Shown piece after piece: positions 8,578 to 16,914 of a stretch of 64,000 nt of DNA. The stretch lies in contig NZ_UGTV01000015.1 in the NCBI RefSeq assembly GCF_900454865.1, positions 1,614,001-1,678,000 on the forward strand, given 5' to 3'. The DNA comes from Pasteurella canis. Its GTDB lineage: Bacteria; Pseudomonadota; Gammaproteobacteria; Enterobacterales; Pasteurellaceae. A program made the translations under genes and the position numbers. Under the pieces are notes generated by a model. The model saw only the letters and a program-made list of their open reading frames with translations, was not told the origin of the DNA and searched no databases. How positions within the stretch are numbered: position 1 is the stretch's first letter; each line of letters starts with the position of its first letter.

Positions 8578-9138
8578 TTAACTATAACGAGTAATAAGCG
8601 TCACAGCATGCACAAAACAACTTATTTTACATTCACCACAACCATTACAATTTTGATTAACTGACAGCTGATTGTGGGAGTAAACAATTGCATCTTGTGG
8701 GCACTTTTGTTGGCATTCGTCACAAACTTGCCCACGTTGAAGTAAACAAGTTGCTGCAAACTCAGGACGCAGTTCAGTATCAGCTGGAAAAGCATAATGT
8801 AAAGCATGACGATGACATACTTCGGCACATTTAGAACAAAAATCACAAGCAGAAAAATCAATATTAAGGACAGGTTTGTGCTCAATAAGGTGAATCAAAC
8901 CATAAGGACAAGCATCTACACAATCCCCACAACCATTACAAACTTCAACAAATAATGATTCTTTAGCGGCAAAAGGAGGACGATTGTGTTGACGCTTTTC
9001 TTGCTTAATTGCCTGCTCACTTCCACCTAATAACCCACGTAATAAACCTCGACGAGACAGCTTATGATGGCTTAAATATGCCTCATAATAACGTTCATCT
9101 CGGTTATTTTGCGAACTATCTGCAATGTGTTTTAACAT
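8578..9138 (-). CDS. NapF-like ferredoxin-type protein (4Fe-4S) of the dms operon
   Basis: A 186-residue cytoplasmic iron-sulfur protein. After an arginine-rich N-terminal segment (SRRGLLRGLLG) come cysteine clusters of the 4Fe-4S type: CNGCGDCVDACPYG, CDFCSKCAEVCH, CDECQQKCP and CNGCGECKISC. The order and spacing match NapF, which takes part in maturation of molybdoenzymes. Its position directly after dmsD suggests it serves the DMSO reductase; a NapF-like gene also follows dmsD in Haemophilus (recalled). I start it at the ATG at 9138; an upstream TTG at 9147 is possible, and neither has a strong ribosome-binding site. Confidence 0.8.
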   Translation of the reverse strand: MLKHIADSSQNNRDERYYEAYLSHHKLSRRGLLRGLLGGSEQAIKQEKRQHNRPPFAAKESLFVEVCNGCGDCVDACPYGLIHLIEHKPVLNIDFSACDFCSKCAEVCHRHALHYAFPADTELRPEFAATCLLQRGQVCDECQQKCPQDAIVYSHNQLSVNQNCNGCGECKISCFVHAVTLITRYS

Positions 9139-9159
9139 TATATTCAAATACGATTTTTG

Positions 9160-9765
9160 TTAACGATATAAACGGGCTTTTTGTACTTCGATAGCTAACT
9201 GTTGCTGCCAATCAGTCAAAGTAAGCTGAGTCAATAATGCAATTCCTTGATAAAAGGCAGATTCTTGTTGTGCTGCCATCAGTTGTAAATAACGTGTTGA
9301 CCAAGTTAAAAAATGTTCTGCTAAAAATACGTTCAATAACTCAGGGTGATTTTCAGCTAAGTAAGCTGCCAACATTAGCATCAAACCAATATGATCTTCA
9401 GGTTCATTTTGTTCTATTACAAAAGCAATCTCGTGTTGGCGTAAAAACTCTCGTAGTTTCAATAAAGAATGACCAAAAATCACTGATTCAGGATCAAGAT
9501 ATACGGATCCCCAAGGTGGGGCGATTAATGCATTTGGACCAATAAATAAATGCTGATATTCAAATACCAACTGTTCAGAAAGCAGTCCTTGCTCAATTTT
9601 TACAACAACATCTGTACTAGGTGTGGGTTGCCACTCTGCTTGCCAATCAGACTGTTGGAAAAAATCAATAATGGGCGCCAAATTCTGATTATCAGGTGCA
9701 TAATAAAATAATGAACCTAATAAACGACCCGAAACTGAGATCCATTCTAGCTGCGCTGTATTCAT
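9160..9765 (-). CDS. dmsD: DMSO reductase maturation chaperone DmsD/TorD family
   Basis: A 201-residue all-helical chaperone of the TorD/DmsD family, which binds the twin-arginine signal peptide of the molybdoenzyme until the cofactor is inserted. Visible features are the N-terminal helix SGRLLGSLFYYAP, the central FEYQHLFIGPNALIAPPWGSVYLDPE (conserved GP...PP..S.Y) and EPEDHIGLML, the family's E-P-D-H motif. The ATG at 9765 is preferred over an in-frame TTG at 9777 because only the ATG has TGGGTAA upstream. It sits between dmsC and the napF-like gene in the operon, so DmsA is its likely client. Confidence 0.85.
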   Translation of the reverse strand: MNTAQLEWISVSGRLLGSLFYYAPDNQNLAPIIDFFQQSDWQAEWQPTPSTDVVVKIEQGLLSEQLVFEYQHLFIGPNALIAPPWGSVYLDPESVIFGHSLLKLREFLRQHEIAFVIEQNEPEDHIGLMLMLAAYLAENHPELLNVFLAEHFLTWSTRYLQLMAAQQESAFYQGIALLTQLTLTDWQQQLAIEVQKARLYR

Positions 9766-9792
9766 ATATTTACCCAAAAATGATTAAAAAAG

Positions 9793-9801
9793 ACCGCACT
9801 T
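9793..9801 (-). repeat. DNA uptake signal sequence
   Basis: Exact core ACCGCACTT in the 87-bp gap between dmsC and dmsD. No obvious partner arm is nearby, so it does not form a terminator. Confidence 0.85.
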
Positions 9802-9852
9802 TATCCTTGATAATAAAGGGTAAGTATAAACCTACCCCCCATATTATGTCAG

Positions 9853-10701
9853 TTAAGCACCTACCGCCATGCCTGCTGTCATATGTAAGCCATAAAACAG
9901 CAAACGACCAATCATCTCAGCAACAAGTACGCTAATTACCGCAATTAGCTTACTGACCATTGAAGTAGGTTTATGCACAATATAGAACAACAATACAATA
10001 GCAAAACCAATTAAACTAAAGCGCACAGCTGTTAATATTGCAAAATCAGGCACAAGTACATTTGCTTTTTGTACTGAAGTCACAATCCCTGCCAGACTAA
10101 AGCCCTGATATATTGCAATAATAGCAGCGACTAGTGCTGTGATTGAAATAATAGAAGGTACCCAAGCAACAATTTTACCATCTGGGCGCTCAGTATGTAA
10201 TAAGCCATAACCAAGTGTAAAGCCTCCTAGAATCACTGTTAAGTAGAAATTCCATGTAGTAAAACTCGTATTCCATGTGGGTACAGTCGAAATATGATAA
10301 ACTTGATTCATCATATACATAAAAATGACACCAACAGCAGAAGCGAGTACTAATAAGAAACCACCAAGTGCACTAGGTAGCTTATCTAAAACAGCCAACA
10401 TCCAATAGACACCAACTAAAGTAAAAAATAATACGCCTGTCGCAATTTCATTACTTAACATAGATTCACCGACACGATTTAACGAGTTAAACGCGCGCAA
10501 TGGTGACCCCAAATGTGCAATAGATGCAATAAAACCAATACCCAATAACACTAATAATACAAATAGTGCTTTATGGATATAACGGCGATAATGGATATCC
10601 TGAGTGGCAAAGAGCACCATCGAAAAGAGTAAAAATGCACCCACAACGGATTGTGCTAATACAGTAAAAATCACTAAAGGTAATTCATGTAATCCATTCA
10701 T
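9853..10701 (-). CDS. dmsC: Anaerobic dimethyl sulfoxide reductase, membrane anchor subunit C
   Basis: The 282-residue integral membrane subunit that anchors DmsAB and oxidises menaquinol. It is almost entirely hydrophobic with about eight transmembrane helices. It begins MNGLHELPLVIFTVLAQS, where the conserved HELPL motif near the quinol site is typical of DmsC. It carries the next conserved block SPLRAFNSLNRVGESMLSNE. A strong AGAGAGGTG precedes the ATG. The gene starts one base after the dmsB stop, so the subunits are made together. Confidence 0.93.
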   Translation of the reverse strand: MNGLHELPLVIFTVLAQSVVGAFLLFSMVLFATQDIHYRRYIHKALFVLLVLLGIGFIASIAHLGSPLRAFNSLNRVGESMLSNEIATGVLFFTLVGVYWMLAVLDKLPSALGGFLLVLASAVGVIFMYMMNQVYHISTVPTWNTSFTTWNFYLTVILGGFTLGYGLLHTERPDGKIVAWVPSIISITALVAAIIAIYQGFSLAGIVTSVQKANVLVPDFAILTAVRFSLIGFAIVLLFYIVHKPTSMVSKLIAVISVLVAEMIGRLLFYGLHMTAGMAVGA

Positions 10702-10702
10702 T

Positions 10703-11320
10703 CTACACCTCTCTTGGGTTAGCTAAAAAACCCGTTGTATCGCCACTTGGGCGAGCATGTTTATTCGTTTTCACTACTAAATTTGGTGCAGTAAGATCTG
10801 CTGGCGGTAAAGGTGCAATTGAGGCTTGTTCGCCATATTTTTCTCTCAATTCAGAAATAGGCGCAAAATCTAAGGCTCGTAATGGACACGCATCAACACA
10901 AATTGGTTTTTGCCCCGCTTTTACACGAGAATAACAGCCATCACATTTTGTCATATGACCTTTCGCTGCATCATATTGTGGTGCATCATACGGGCATGCC
11001 ATATGGCAATAACGGCAGCCAATACAAATATCTTCATTAACAATCACGAAACCATCAGCATTTTTATGCATTGCGCCTGTTGGACAAACCTTTACACAGG
11101 CTGGATTATCACAATGGTTACAAGAAATCGACATATAATAAGTAAAGATGTCTTGATTCCAGCAGCCTTTGCTATCTTCAATCCAATTACCGCCACAATA
11201 CTCATAAATACGGCGAAAATTTACTTCAGTATCTAAATCTTTATAATCTTTACAGGCTAACTCACAAGTTTTACAGCCTGTACAGCGTTCTGAATCAAAA
11301 TAAAAACCATATTGTTCCAT
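10703..11320 (-). CDS. dmsB: Anaerobic dimethyl sulfoxide reductase, iron-sulfur subunit B
   Basis: The 205-residue electron-transfer subunit with four 4Fe-4S clusters, carrying electrons from DmsC to DmsA. Cysteine groups are CTGCKTCELACKDY (residues 13-26), CNHCDNPACVKVCPTGA, CIGCRYCHMACPYDAP and CDGCYSRVKAGQKPICVDACP, the full DmsB set. It starts at ATG with AAGGAGTG upstream and ends one base before dmsC. It lacks its own signal peptide and would be carried through the Tat system with DmsA. Confidence 0.95.
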   Translation of the reverse strand: MEQYGFYFDSERCTGCKTCELACKDYKDLDTEVNFRRIYEYCGGNWIEDSKGCWNQDIFTYYMSISCNHCDNPACVKVCPTGAMHKNADGFVIVNEDICIGCRYCHMACPYDAPQYDAAKGHMTKCDGCYSRVKAGQKPICVDACPLRALDFAPISELREKYGEQASIAPLPPADLTAPNLVVKTNKHARPSGDTTGFLANPREV

Positions 11321-11330
11321 AGCTCACTCC

Positions 11331-13757
11331 TTAGACCTTCTCAACTTGAACTAAATTAGAATGTTGTGGATTACCTTTTGCTAAAGGCGATGGTCGTTGT
11401 GTCGTCAACACATTAACACACCCTGCATGATCAACCCCTTTACTGTCTGGGGCATACCAAGCGCCTTCACTTAATGCAACCACACCTGGAATAATACGTG
11501 GGGTGACTTTAGCATAGATTTGAACTTCGCCACGATCATTAAAGATACGAATCATATCGCCATTTTTAATATTACGGGCTTGCGCATCCAAAGGATTAAT
11601 CCAAACCTCTTGTGGATTAGCCGCTTTGATTACATCAACATTGCCATAAGTAGAATGTGTACGTGCTTTATAATGAAATCCTGTCATTTGTAATGGATAT
11701 TTCTCCATTAATTTATCGCCATAATGCTCAAAACTATCTGCATGAACAGGTAACGGATGAATCACTTCATCTTTTTCTAATTTCCATGTTTGTGCAATTT
11801 CTGCTAGCCGTTCAGAATAAATTTCAATTTTGCCTGAAGGTGTTTTGAGAGGATGTGCTATAGGATCCTCGCGGAAATGTTTATACGCAATATAAAAACC
11901 ATTTGGATCAACTTTCTTAAAGATACCTTGCTCTCTAAATTCTTCAAAAGTAGGTAGTTCAGGTAATTTCTCACGTGATAATTGATAAATATGCCGCAGC
12001 CATTCTTCTTGTGTCCGACCTTCTGTAAATTGTTCTTTAATACCCATTTTTTCAGAAAGTGCACTCAACATATCGTAAATATTGCGACATTCAAATGCGG
12101 GGGTAACAGCTTGATCTGCAAAAATAACATAGTTCATATTCGCCACAAATGCATCCATACAAAAATCCATTTGTTCTGAGGCAGTACAATCTGGTAATAA
12201 AATATCACTGTATTTTGCAGTAGAAGTCATGTGATTATCGATTGTAATAATCAATTCACATTGTTCTTCATTTTGTAGAATTTCATGGGTACGATTAATA
12301 TCTGAATGTTGATTAATCAAACAGTTACTTGCATAGTTCCAAATAACCTTTATTGGTGCAGTGAGTTTATCAACACCTCGAATACCATCTGTTAATGCCG
12401 TCATTTCATGTGCACGGAAAATAGCATCAGTCCACATAAACATTGGAATACTAGCTTTTACTGGATTTTGTAAGGTAGGCATACGAACAAAGGGTATTTT
12501 GTAAGTACTTTCCCTTGCCCCTGTATTCCCCCCACTAATACCGACATTACCCGTCAAAATAGGCAACATAGCAATTGCACGAGAAATTAACTCACCATTA
12601 CTGCGGCGTTGCGGCCCCCACCCCTGTGAAATATAAGCAGGTTTTGCCCCTGCAATCTCACGTGCTAATTTAATAATACGAACCTCTGGGATACCTGTGA
12701 TTTGCGATGCCCATTCTGGTGTTTTCGCAATACCATCATCACCTTGCCCTAAAATATACGCTTTATAATGCCCATTTGTAGGCGCACTTTCTGGCAAGTT
12801 TTTTTCGTCATAACCAACACAATACTTATCTAAAAATGCCTGATCGACCAAATCTTCTGTAATCATGACATAAGCAAGTGCTGAAACGAGTGCTGCATCA
12901 GTACCTGGACGAATTGGGATCCATTCATCTTCACGACCTGCAGCAGTATCAGTATAACGAGGATCAATTACGATCATTTTCGCATTTGATTTCTCACGAG
13001 CTTGTTCAATACAATAAGTTAATCCCCCACCACTCATACGTGTTTCTGCTGGATTATTACCAAATAACACGATTAATTTAGTATTTTCAATATCCGCCAG
13101 CCCATTACCTGAAGCCCAGCCACCACCATAAGTATAATCAAGACCTACTGCAATTTGTGCAGTACTATAATCGCCATAGTGATTAAGATAGCCCCCTAAA
13201 CAGTTCATAAAACGCGCTATCATTGTTGAGCCTGGCGGCCATGATTTTGTCATCGTACCGCCAAGAGTCCCTGTACCATAGTTCAGGTAAATAGATTCAT
13301 TGCCGTACTTTTCAATATTTTTACGCAAGGATGCTGCAATTTCAGTCAATGCTTCATCCCAACTAATACGTTTAAACTTACCTTCACCTCGTTTACCCAC
13401 TCGTTTCATAGGATATTTCAGACGATCTGGATTATAGACACGACGACGCATTGAGCGACCGCGCAGGCACGCTCTTACTTGATGATCAAGGTTATAAGTA
13501 TCAGTCCCTGTATTATCCGTTTCAACATAGAGAATTTTGTTATCTTTAACATGCATTCTTAATGGGCAACGACTCCCACAGTTAACTGTACAAGCACTCC
13601 AGACAACCCTTTCTTCTGTAGAACTGACCGCACTTTTCTCTGCAGCAACAGTTTTAAAGGGTAATGAGAGATTAGTAGCGGCTAATGTAGCACCGATTGA
13701 TGCTTTTTTGATTAAAGACCTTCTGGTCAATGTAGGATTGACAATTGATTTATCCAT
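11331..13757 (-). CDS. dmsA: Anaerobic dimethyl sulfoxide reductase, molybdopterin catalytic subunit A
   Basis: The 808-residue catalytic subunit reducing DMSO and related S- or N-oxides in anaerobic respiration. A twin-arginine signal lies at residues 11-18 (TRRSLIKK), followed by a hydrophobic stretch and a VAAE cleavage region. Cys56, Cys60, Cys64 and Cys97 form the N-terminal 4Fe-4S site. HYGDYSTA (193-200) contains Ser198, the expected molybdenum ligand of DMSO reductases, which distinguishes it from formate or nitrate enzymes that use Sec or Cys. An uptake sequence (13627-13635) is read as Lys-Ser-Ala-Val near the mature N-terminus. The ATG follows GGGGAGAAG. It leads the operon dmsA-B-C-D-napF-like. 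Confidence 0.96.
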   Translation of the reverse strand: MDKSIVNPTLTRRSLIKKASIGATLAATNLSLPFKTVAAEKSAVSSTEERVVWSACTVNCGSRCPLRMHVKDNKILYVETDNTGTDTYNLDHQVRACLRGRSMRRRVYNPDRLKYPMKRVGKRGEGKFKRISWDEALTEIAASLRKNIEKYGNESIYLNYGTGTLGGTMTKSWPPGSTMIARFMNCLGGYLNHYGDYSTAQIAVGLDYTYGGGWASGNGLADIENTKLIVLFGNNPAETRMSGGGLTYCIEQAREKSNAKMIVIDPRYTDTAAGREDEWIPIRPGTDAALVSALAYVMITEDLVDQAFLDKYCVGYDEKNLPESAPTNGHYKAYILGQGDDGIAKTPEWASQITGIPEVRIIKLAREIAGAKPAYISQGWGPQRRSNGELISRAIAMLPILTGNVGISGGNTGARESTYKIPFVRMPTLQNPVKASIPMFMWTDAIFRAHEMTALTDGIRGVDKLTAPIKVIWNYASNCLINQHSDINRTHEILQNEEQCELIITIDNHMTSTAKYSDILLPDCTASEQMDFCMDAFVANMNYVIFADQAVTPAFECRNIYDMLSALSEKMGIKEQFTEGRTQEEWLRHIYQLSREKLPELPTFEEFREQGIFKKVDPNGFYIAYKHFREDPIAHPLKTPSGKIEIYSERLAEIAQTWKLEKDEVIHPLPVHADSFEHYGDKLMEKYPLQMTGFHYKARTHSTYGNVDVIKAANPQEVWINPLDAQARNIKNGDMIRIFNDRGEVQIYAKVTPRIIPGVVALSEGAWYAPDSKGVDHAGCVNVLTTQRPSPLAKGNPQHSNLVQVEKV

Positions 13758-13835
13758 AACTTCTCCCCCAACGGTTATGTCATAAACAAAAACACAAAAG
13801 TGTTATTATTTAACAACTAAAAAGGGGTAGAAATA

Positions 13836-13849
13836 ATGAGATAGATCAA
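13836..13849 (-). promoter_or_regulatory. FNR-like half site upstream of dmsA
   Basis: ATGAGATAGATCAA has one perfect FNR half (ATCAA) and a weak other half, centred about 85 bp before the dmsA ATG. It may be a second FNR contact or an independent start site, and is weaker than the box at 13887. Confidence 0.35.
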
Positions 13850-13886
13850 GGTTTTTCAAAAGAAAATAATGTTAATGATAAAAAAC

Positions 13887-13900
13887 ATGATATAAATCAA
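13887..13900 (-). promoter_or_regulatory. Candidate FNR box controlling dmsABC
   Basis: ATGATATAAATCAA on the plus strand reads TTGATTTATATCAT towards dmsA, matching the FNR consensus TTGATN4ATCAA at nine of ten defined bases. It is centred about 136 bp upstream of the dmsA ATG. Activation by FNR under anaerobic conditions is established for dms operons in E. coli; here it rests on the motif and position. Confidence 0.65.
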
Positions 13901-14007
13901 TAACATAAGAAAAATGATAATTATTTTTATTTAAAATAACCAAATATTACAATAAGTTATCGTCCAAATTTAACGTTTATAAAACATTGTCACACTCCAA
14001 TGATCTC

Positions 14008-14727
14008 TTAATTTTCAATATCTACACTCACTACTTCTGATTCATTTTTTAATAATAAATAGACATTTTGTAGCATTGTTTTATCTGTAATTAAGCAACG
14101 TATATTTAATCTTACATCATCTGTATTTGGTAAATCTTTGACATTTAAACTATCAATACGGTAATTATTATTGATTAAAATATCAGTGATTTTACCAATC
14201 GCAGTCGGTGTACTGAGCTGAATCGTTAACTTGGTTTTACGAATTTTATTTTTACGGCGTACTAGGCTTTGCACAATTGGACTTAAACGTACAGCGATTA
14301 AAATCATCATTGTTGCAATAATTGCGTCAAAGAAAAAACCCGCGCCACTGGCAATACCAATTCCAGCTGCCGCCCAAATAATCGCAGCTGTCGTCAAACC
14401 TGAAATCGCATCATTACTCTTACGTAAAATAACACCAGCGCCTAAAAAGCCAATACCACTAATGACCTGAGCCGCTAAACGCATTGGATCAGTACGAATA
14501 TTCTCCGAAACTTGCGCGTAATGTTCTGCCGCTTGAATCGAAACAATCGTTAGGACACAAGTAGTAACTGCAATAATAACGCACGTTTTTACCCCAACAG
14601 CTTTTCGTTTTAACTCCCGTTCTAGCCCAATAATACCACCGAGTAACATTGCCATCGACATTTTGGCTAAAATAGAAAACTGTGCTGAAGCAACAAAAAG
14701 ATGAAATAATTTAATAAAGCTATCCAT
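14008..14727 (-). CDS. MgtC/SapB-family membrane protein
   Basis: A 239-residue inner-membrane protein. The N-terminal ~145 residues carry the MgtC signature, GGIIGLERELKRKAVGVKT and later RLAAQVISGIGFLGAGVILR, with about five transmembrane helices. The C-terminal ~85 residues look like a small ACT-like cytoplasmic domain (KTKLTIQLSTPTAIGKITDIL), as in longer MgtC-type proteins. MgtC proteins are tied to growth in low magnesium and survival in hosts; a precise role is not deducible. It starts at ATG and stands alone between dmsA and ubiA. Confidence 0.85.
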   Translation of the reverse strand: MDSFIKLFHLFVASAQFSILAKMSMAMLLGGIIGLERELKRKAVGVKTCVIIAVTTCVLTIVSIQAAEHYAQVSENIRTDPMRLAAQVISGIGFLGAGVILRKSNDAISGLTTAAIIWAAAGIGIASGAGFFFDAIIATMMILIAVRLSPIVQSLVRRKNKIRKTKLTIQLSTPTAIGKITDILINNNYRIDSLNVKDLPNTDDVRLNIRCLITDKTMLQNVYLLLKNESEVVSVDIEN

Positions 14728-15055
14728 AAAACGGTCAAATTAAAAATTAATGAGTAATTCAATCATTCTAACAAGGGAATCTTATAAGTCTAGCGCTAAA
14801 CTGAAATATATAATTAATTGCAAACAAGAATCTTTTATTAATACGTTTTTAGCTTACTTGCTCAATAAAGGACACCATAGACTGAACTTTCGAATATGTT
14901 TGCTCTACTAAAGCGAGTATTTGGGTTAAATCTTTATATCAAGTATCATAAAAATAGCTTATTCATCATCAATCTAATTAACAAAATGATTTTGTAAGGA
15001 AATCTGACAAAATTTGCAGTAAAATGACCGCACTTTTAATTAAATAGCGAACATT
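14728..15055. other. Intergenic region between mgtC-like gene and ubiA
   Basis: A 328-bp AT-rich region between divergent genes. It contains an uptake sequence at 15027-15035. On the minus strand a 29-codon open stretch without a start (14849-14938) reads DLTQILALVEQTYSKVQSM in part and ends in a stop; it looks coding-like but could be chance or a decayed gene end. No clear promoter or RNA gene was recognised. Confidence 0.4.
15027..15035 (-). repeat. DNA uptake signal sequence
   Basis: Exact core ACCGCACTT 20 bp before the ubiA start, unpaired. Confidence 0.85.
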
Positions 15056-15919
15056 ATGTCAATCTCTAAACAAAAATTGATTGCTTATGCACAATTAATG
15101 CGTTTTGACAAACCTATCGGTACCCTATTATTACTTTGGCCAACACTTTGGGCACTCTTTTTATCTGTGAAAGGAATGCCTGATATCAGTATTTTGACTA
15201 TTTTTATTTTAGGTGTAATCTTAATGCGTGCAGCAGGCTGTGTCATTAATGATTATGCAGATCGGCATATTGATGGCAAAGTAAAACGGACCTCAAAACG
15301 TCCCTTAGCAACAGGCACAGCAACTCCCAAAGAGGCAAAATATTTATTTGCCTTGTTAATTTTATGTGCTTTTATTTTAGTCCTCTTTCTCAATTATTAT
15401 GCGATAGCTTTGTCTTTTATTGCCGTATTTCTCGCCTTTATTTACCCATTTATGAAACGCTATACTCACCTTCCACAATTATTTTTAGGCATGGCATTTG
15501 GTTGGTCAATTCCAATGGCATATGGTGCATCAATTGAATCACTTCCTTTAGAATGTTGGTTACTTTTTTTTGCTAACTTAACTTGGACAGTCGCTTATGA
15601 CACTCAATATGCGATGGTTGATCGTGATGATGACTTGAGAATTGGCGTAAAATCAACAGCGATTTTGTTTGCCCAATACGACAATAAAATTATTTCTTTA
15701 TTACAAATCATTACTCTGATTTTTTTAGCATTTATTGGTCACCTCGCAAAATTACACAGTAGCTACTTTGTGGTGCTATTCCTTGCAACTTTACTATTCA
15801 TTTATCAATGTAAGCTGATCAAAAATCGGAAAAGAGAAGATTGTTTTAAAGCGTTCTTAAATAACAATTATTTTGGTTTAATGATCTTTATTGCATTTTT
15901 ATTTGGTATTTTTAATTAA
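15056..15919 (+). CDS. ubiA: 4-hydroxybenzoate octaprenyltransferase UbiA
   Basis: A 287-residue integral membrane prenyltransferase of ubiquinone synthesis that joins the polyprenyl chain to 4-hydroxybenzoate. It has about eight to nine transmembrane helices. The first aspartate-rich motif is [20 protein letters not shown] (about residues 65-84) and the second is [20 protein letters not shown] (about 182-201); both bind the magnesium-diphosphate. The N-terminal [20 protein letters not shown] is typical. Length fits the family. It is a monocistronic-looking gene on the plus strand. Confidence 0.95.
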   Translation: MSISKQKLIAYAQLMRFDKPIGTLLLLWPTLWALFLSVKGMPDISILTIFILGVILMRAAGCVINDYADRHIDGKVKRTSKRPLATGTATPKEAKYLFALLILCAFILVLFLNYYAIALSFIAVFLAFIYPFMKRYTHLPQLFLGMAFGWSIPMAYGASIESLPLECWLLFFANLTWTVAYDTQYAMVDRDDDLRIGVKSTAILFAQYDNKIISLLQIITLIFLAFIGHLAKLHSSYFVVLFLATLLFIYQCKLIKNRKREDCFKAFLNNNYFGLMIFIAFLFGIFN

Positions 15920-15970
15920 ATTAAGCACAACGTATTTATGTAAATATCAAATAGTTTCTAAAGGGATTAC

Positions 15971-15998
15971 CTTGATTTTTTGCATAACATCTCAATAT
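15971..15998 (+). promoter_or_regulatory. Candidate sigma-32 (heat-shock) promoter of hslV
   Basis: CTTGAT (15971-15976), a 14-bp spacer and CTCAATAT (15991-15998) resemble the RpoH consensus CTTGAA-N13-15-CCCCATNT. It lies 35 bp before the hslV ATG. hslVU is a known heat-shock operon in E. coli; here the assignment rests on the motif. Confidence 0.55.
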
Positions 15999-16032
15999 TA
16001 GCCAATACGTTTTGGCATAAAAGGAAAACAAA

Positions 16033-16557
16033 ATGACAACGATTGTAAGTGTTCGCCGTAATGGTAAAGTCGTCGTAGGTGGTGATGGCCAAGTGTCATT
16101 AGGCAATACAGTAATGAAGGGGAATGCACGTAAAGTTCGCCGCTTATATAATGGTAAAGTCCTTGCTGGCTTTGCTGGGGGAACTGCCGATGCATTTACG
16201 TTATTTGAATTATTTGAACGTAAACTAGAAATGCATCAAGGTCATTTACTAAAAAGTGCGGTGGAATTAGCTAAAGATTGGCGCACTGATCGCGCATTAC
16301 GCAAACTAGAGGCAATGCTGATCGTTGCAGATGAAAAAGAAAGTCTCATCATTACAGGCATTGGTGATGTAGTACAACCCGAAGCAGATCAAATTTTAGC
16401 AATTGGATCTGGTGGTAATTTTGCTTTATCTGCTGCTCGTGCTCTAGTAGAAAATACTGATTTATCAGCCCGTGACATTGTTGAAAAATCGTTACAAATC
16501 GCTGGTGATATTTGTGTTTATACTAATACTAATTTGACGATCGAAGAATTACCTTAA
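16033..16557 (+). CDS. hslV: ATP-dependent protease proteolytic subunit HslV
   Basis: The 174-residue proteasome-like peptidase that forms a double hexamer capped by HslU and degrades misfolded and regulatory proteins. The active-site threonine is Thr2 (M-TTIVSVRR) after methionine removal. [23 protein letters not shown] and [14 protein letters not shown], shown here only by their cores [10 protein letters not shown] and GFAGGTADA, are diagnostic. Length is standard. Its partner hslU is not directly next to it: a gdx/sugE gene lies between them in the same direction. Confidence 0.97.
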   Translation: MTTIVSVRRNGKVVVGGDGQVSLGNTVMKGNARKVRRLYNGKVLAGFAGGTADAFTLFELFERKLEMHQGHLLKSAVELAKDWRTDRALRKLEAMLIVADEKESLIITGIGDVVQPEADQILAIGSGGNFALSAARALVENTDLSARDIVEKSLQIAGDICVYTNTNLTIEELP

Positions 16558-16574
16558 CTTATCAAAGATATAAT

Positions 16575-16895
16575 ATGGCATGGTTCTACTTAGTAATAGC
16601 AGGATTACTTGAGATTGGGTGGCCAATTGGTCTCAAAATGGCAAATCAAGTAGAAACGCGTTGGCTTGGTCTTTTTATCGCAATAACCTTTATGATGGGT
16701 AGTGGTGCTATGCTATGGCTTGCCCAAAAATCAATCCCAATGGGAACTGCTTATGCAGTGTGGACAGGGATTGGTGCAGCGGGAGCCTTTATTGTTGGCG
16801 TGCTATATTACAACGATGCACTGACTTTCTGGCGTACACTTGGTGCATTAATGATTATTAGTGGCGTGATTGTCTTAAAATTAGCGTCACATTAA
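16575..16895 (+). CDS. gdx: Guanidinium exporter, SMR family (SugE/Gdx subtype)
   Basis: A 106-residue small multidrug resistance protein with four transmembrane helices. The essential proton/substrate-binding glutamate is in [12 protein letters not shown] (Glu13). [21 protein letters not shown] around residues 55-75 is the hallmark of the SugE/Gdx subtype, which exports guanidinium, rather than the EmrE type. No strong ribosome-binding site is visible before the ATG. It starts 17 bp after hslV and ends 19 bp before hslU, so it should be transcribed with both. No guanidine riboswitch is visible in the short gap. The insertion into hslVU is unusual. Confidence 0.9.
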   Translation: MAWFYLVIAGLLEIGWPIGLKMANQVETRWLGLFIAITFMMGSGAMLWLAQKSIPMGTAYAVWTGIGAAGAFIVGVLYYNDALTFWRTLGALMIISGVIVLKLASH

Positions 16896-16914
16896 AGAAA
16901 TAAGAGAGAAAAAT

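Noticed and set aside
11331..13757. Molybdopterin oxidoreductase as a possible selenocysteine formate dehydrogenase, given selB nearby
   Set aside because: There is no in-frame TGA, the molybdenum-ligand position is Ser in HYGDYSTA, and the next genes are dmsB and dmsC. It is a DMSO reductase.
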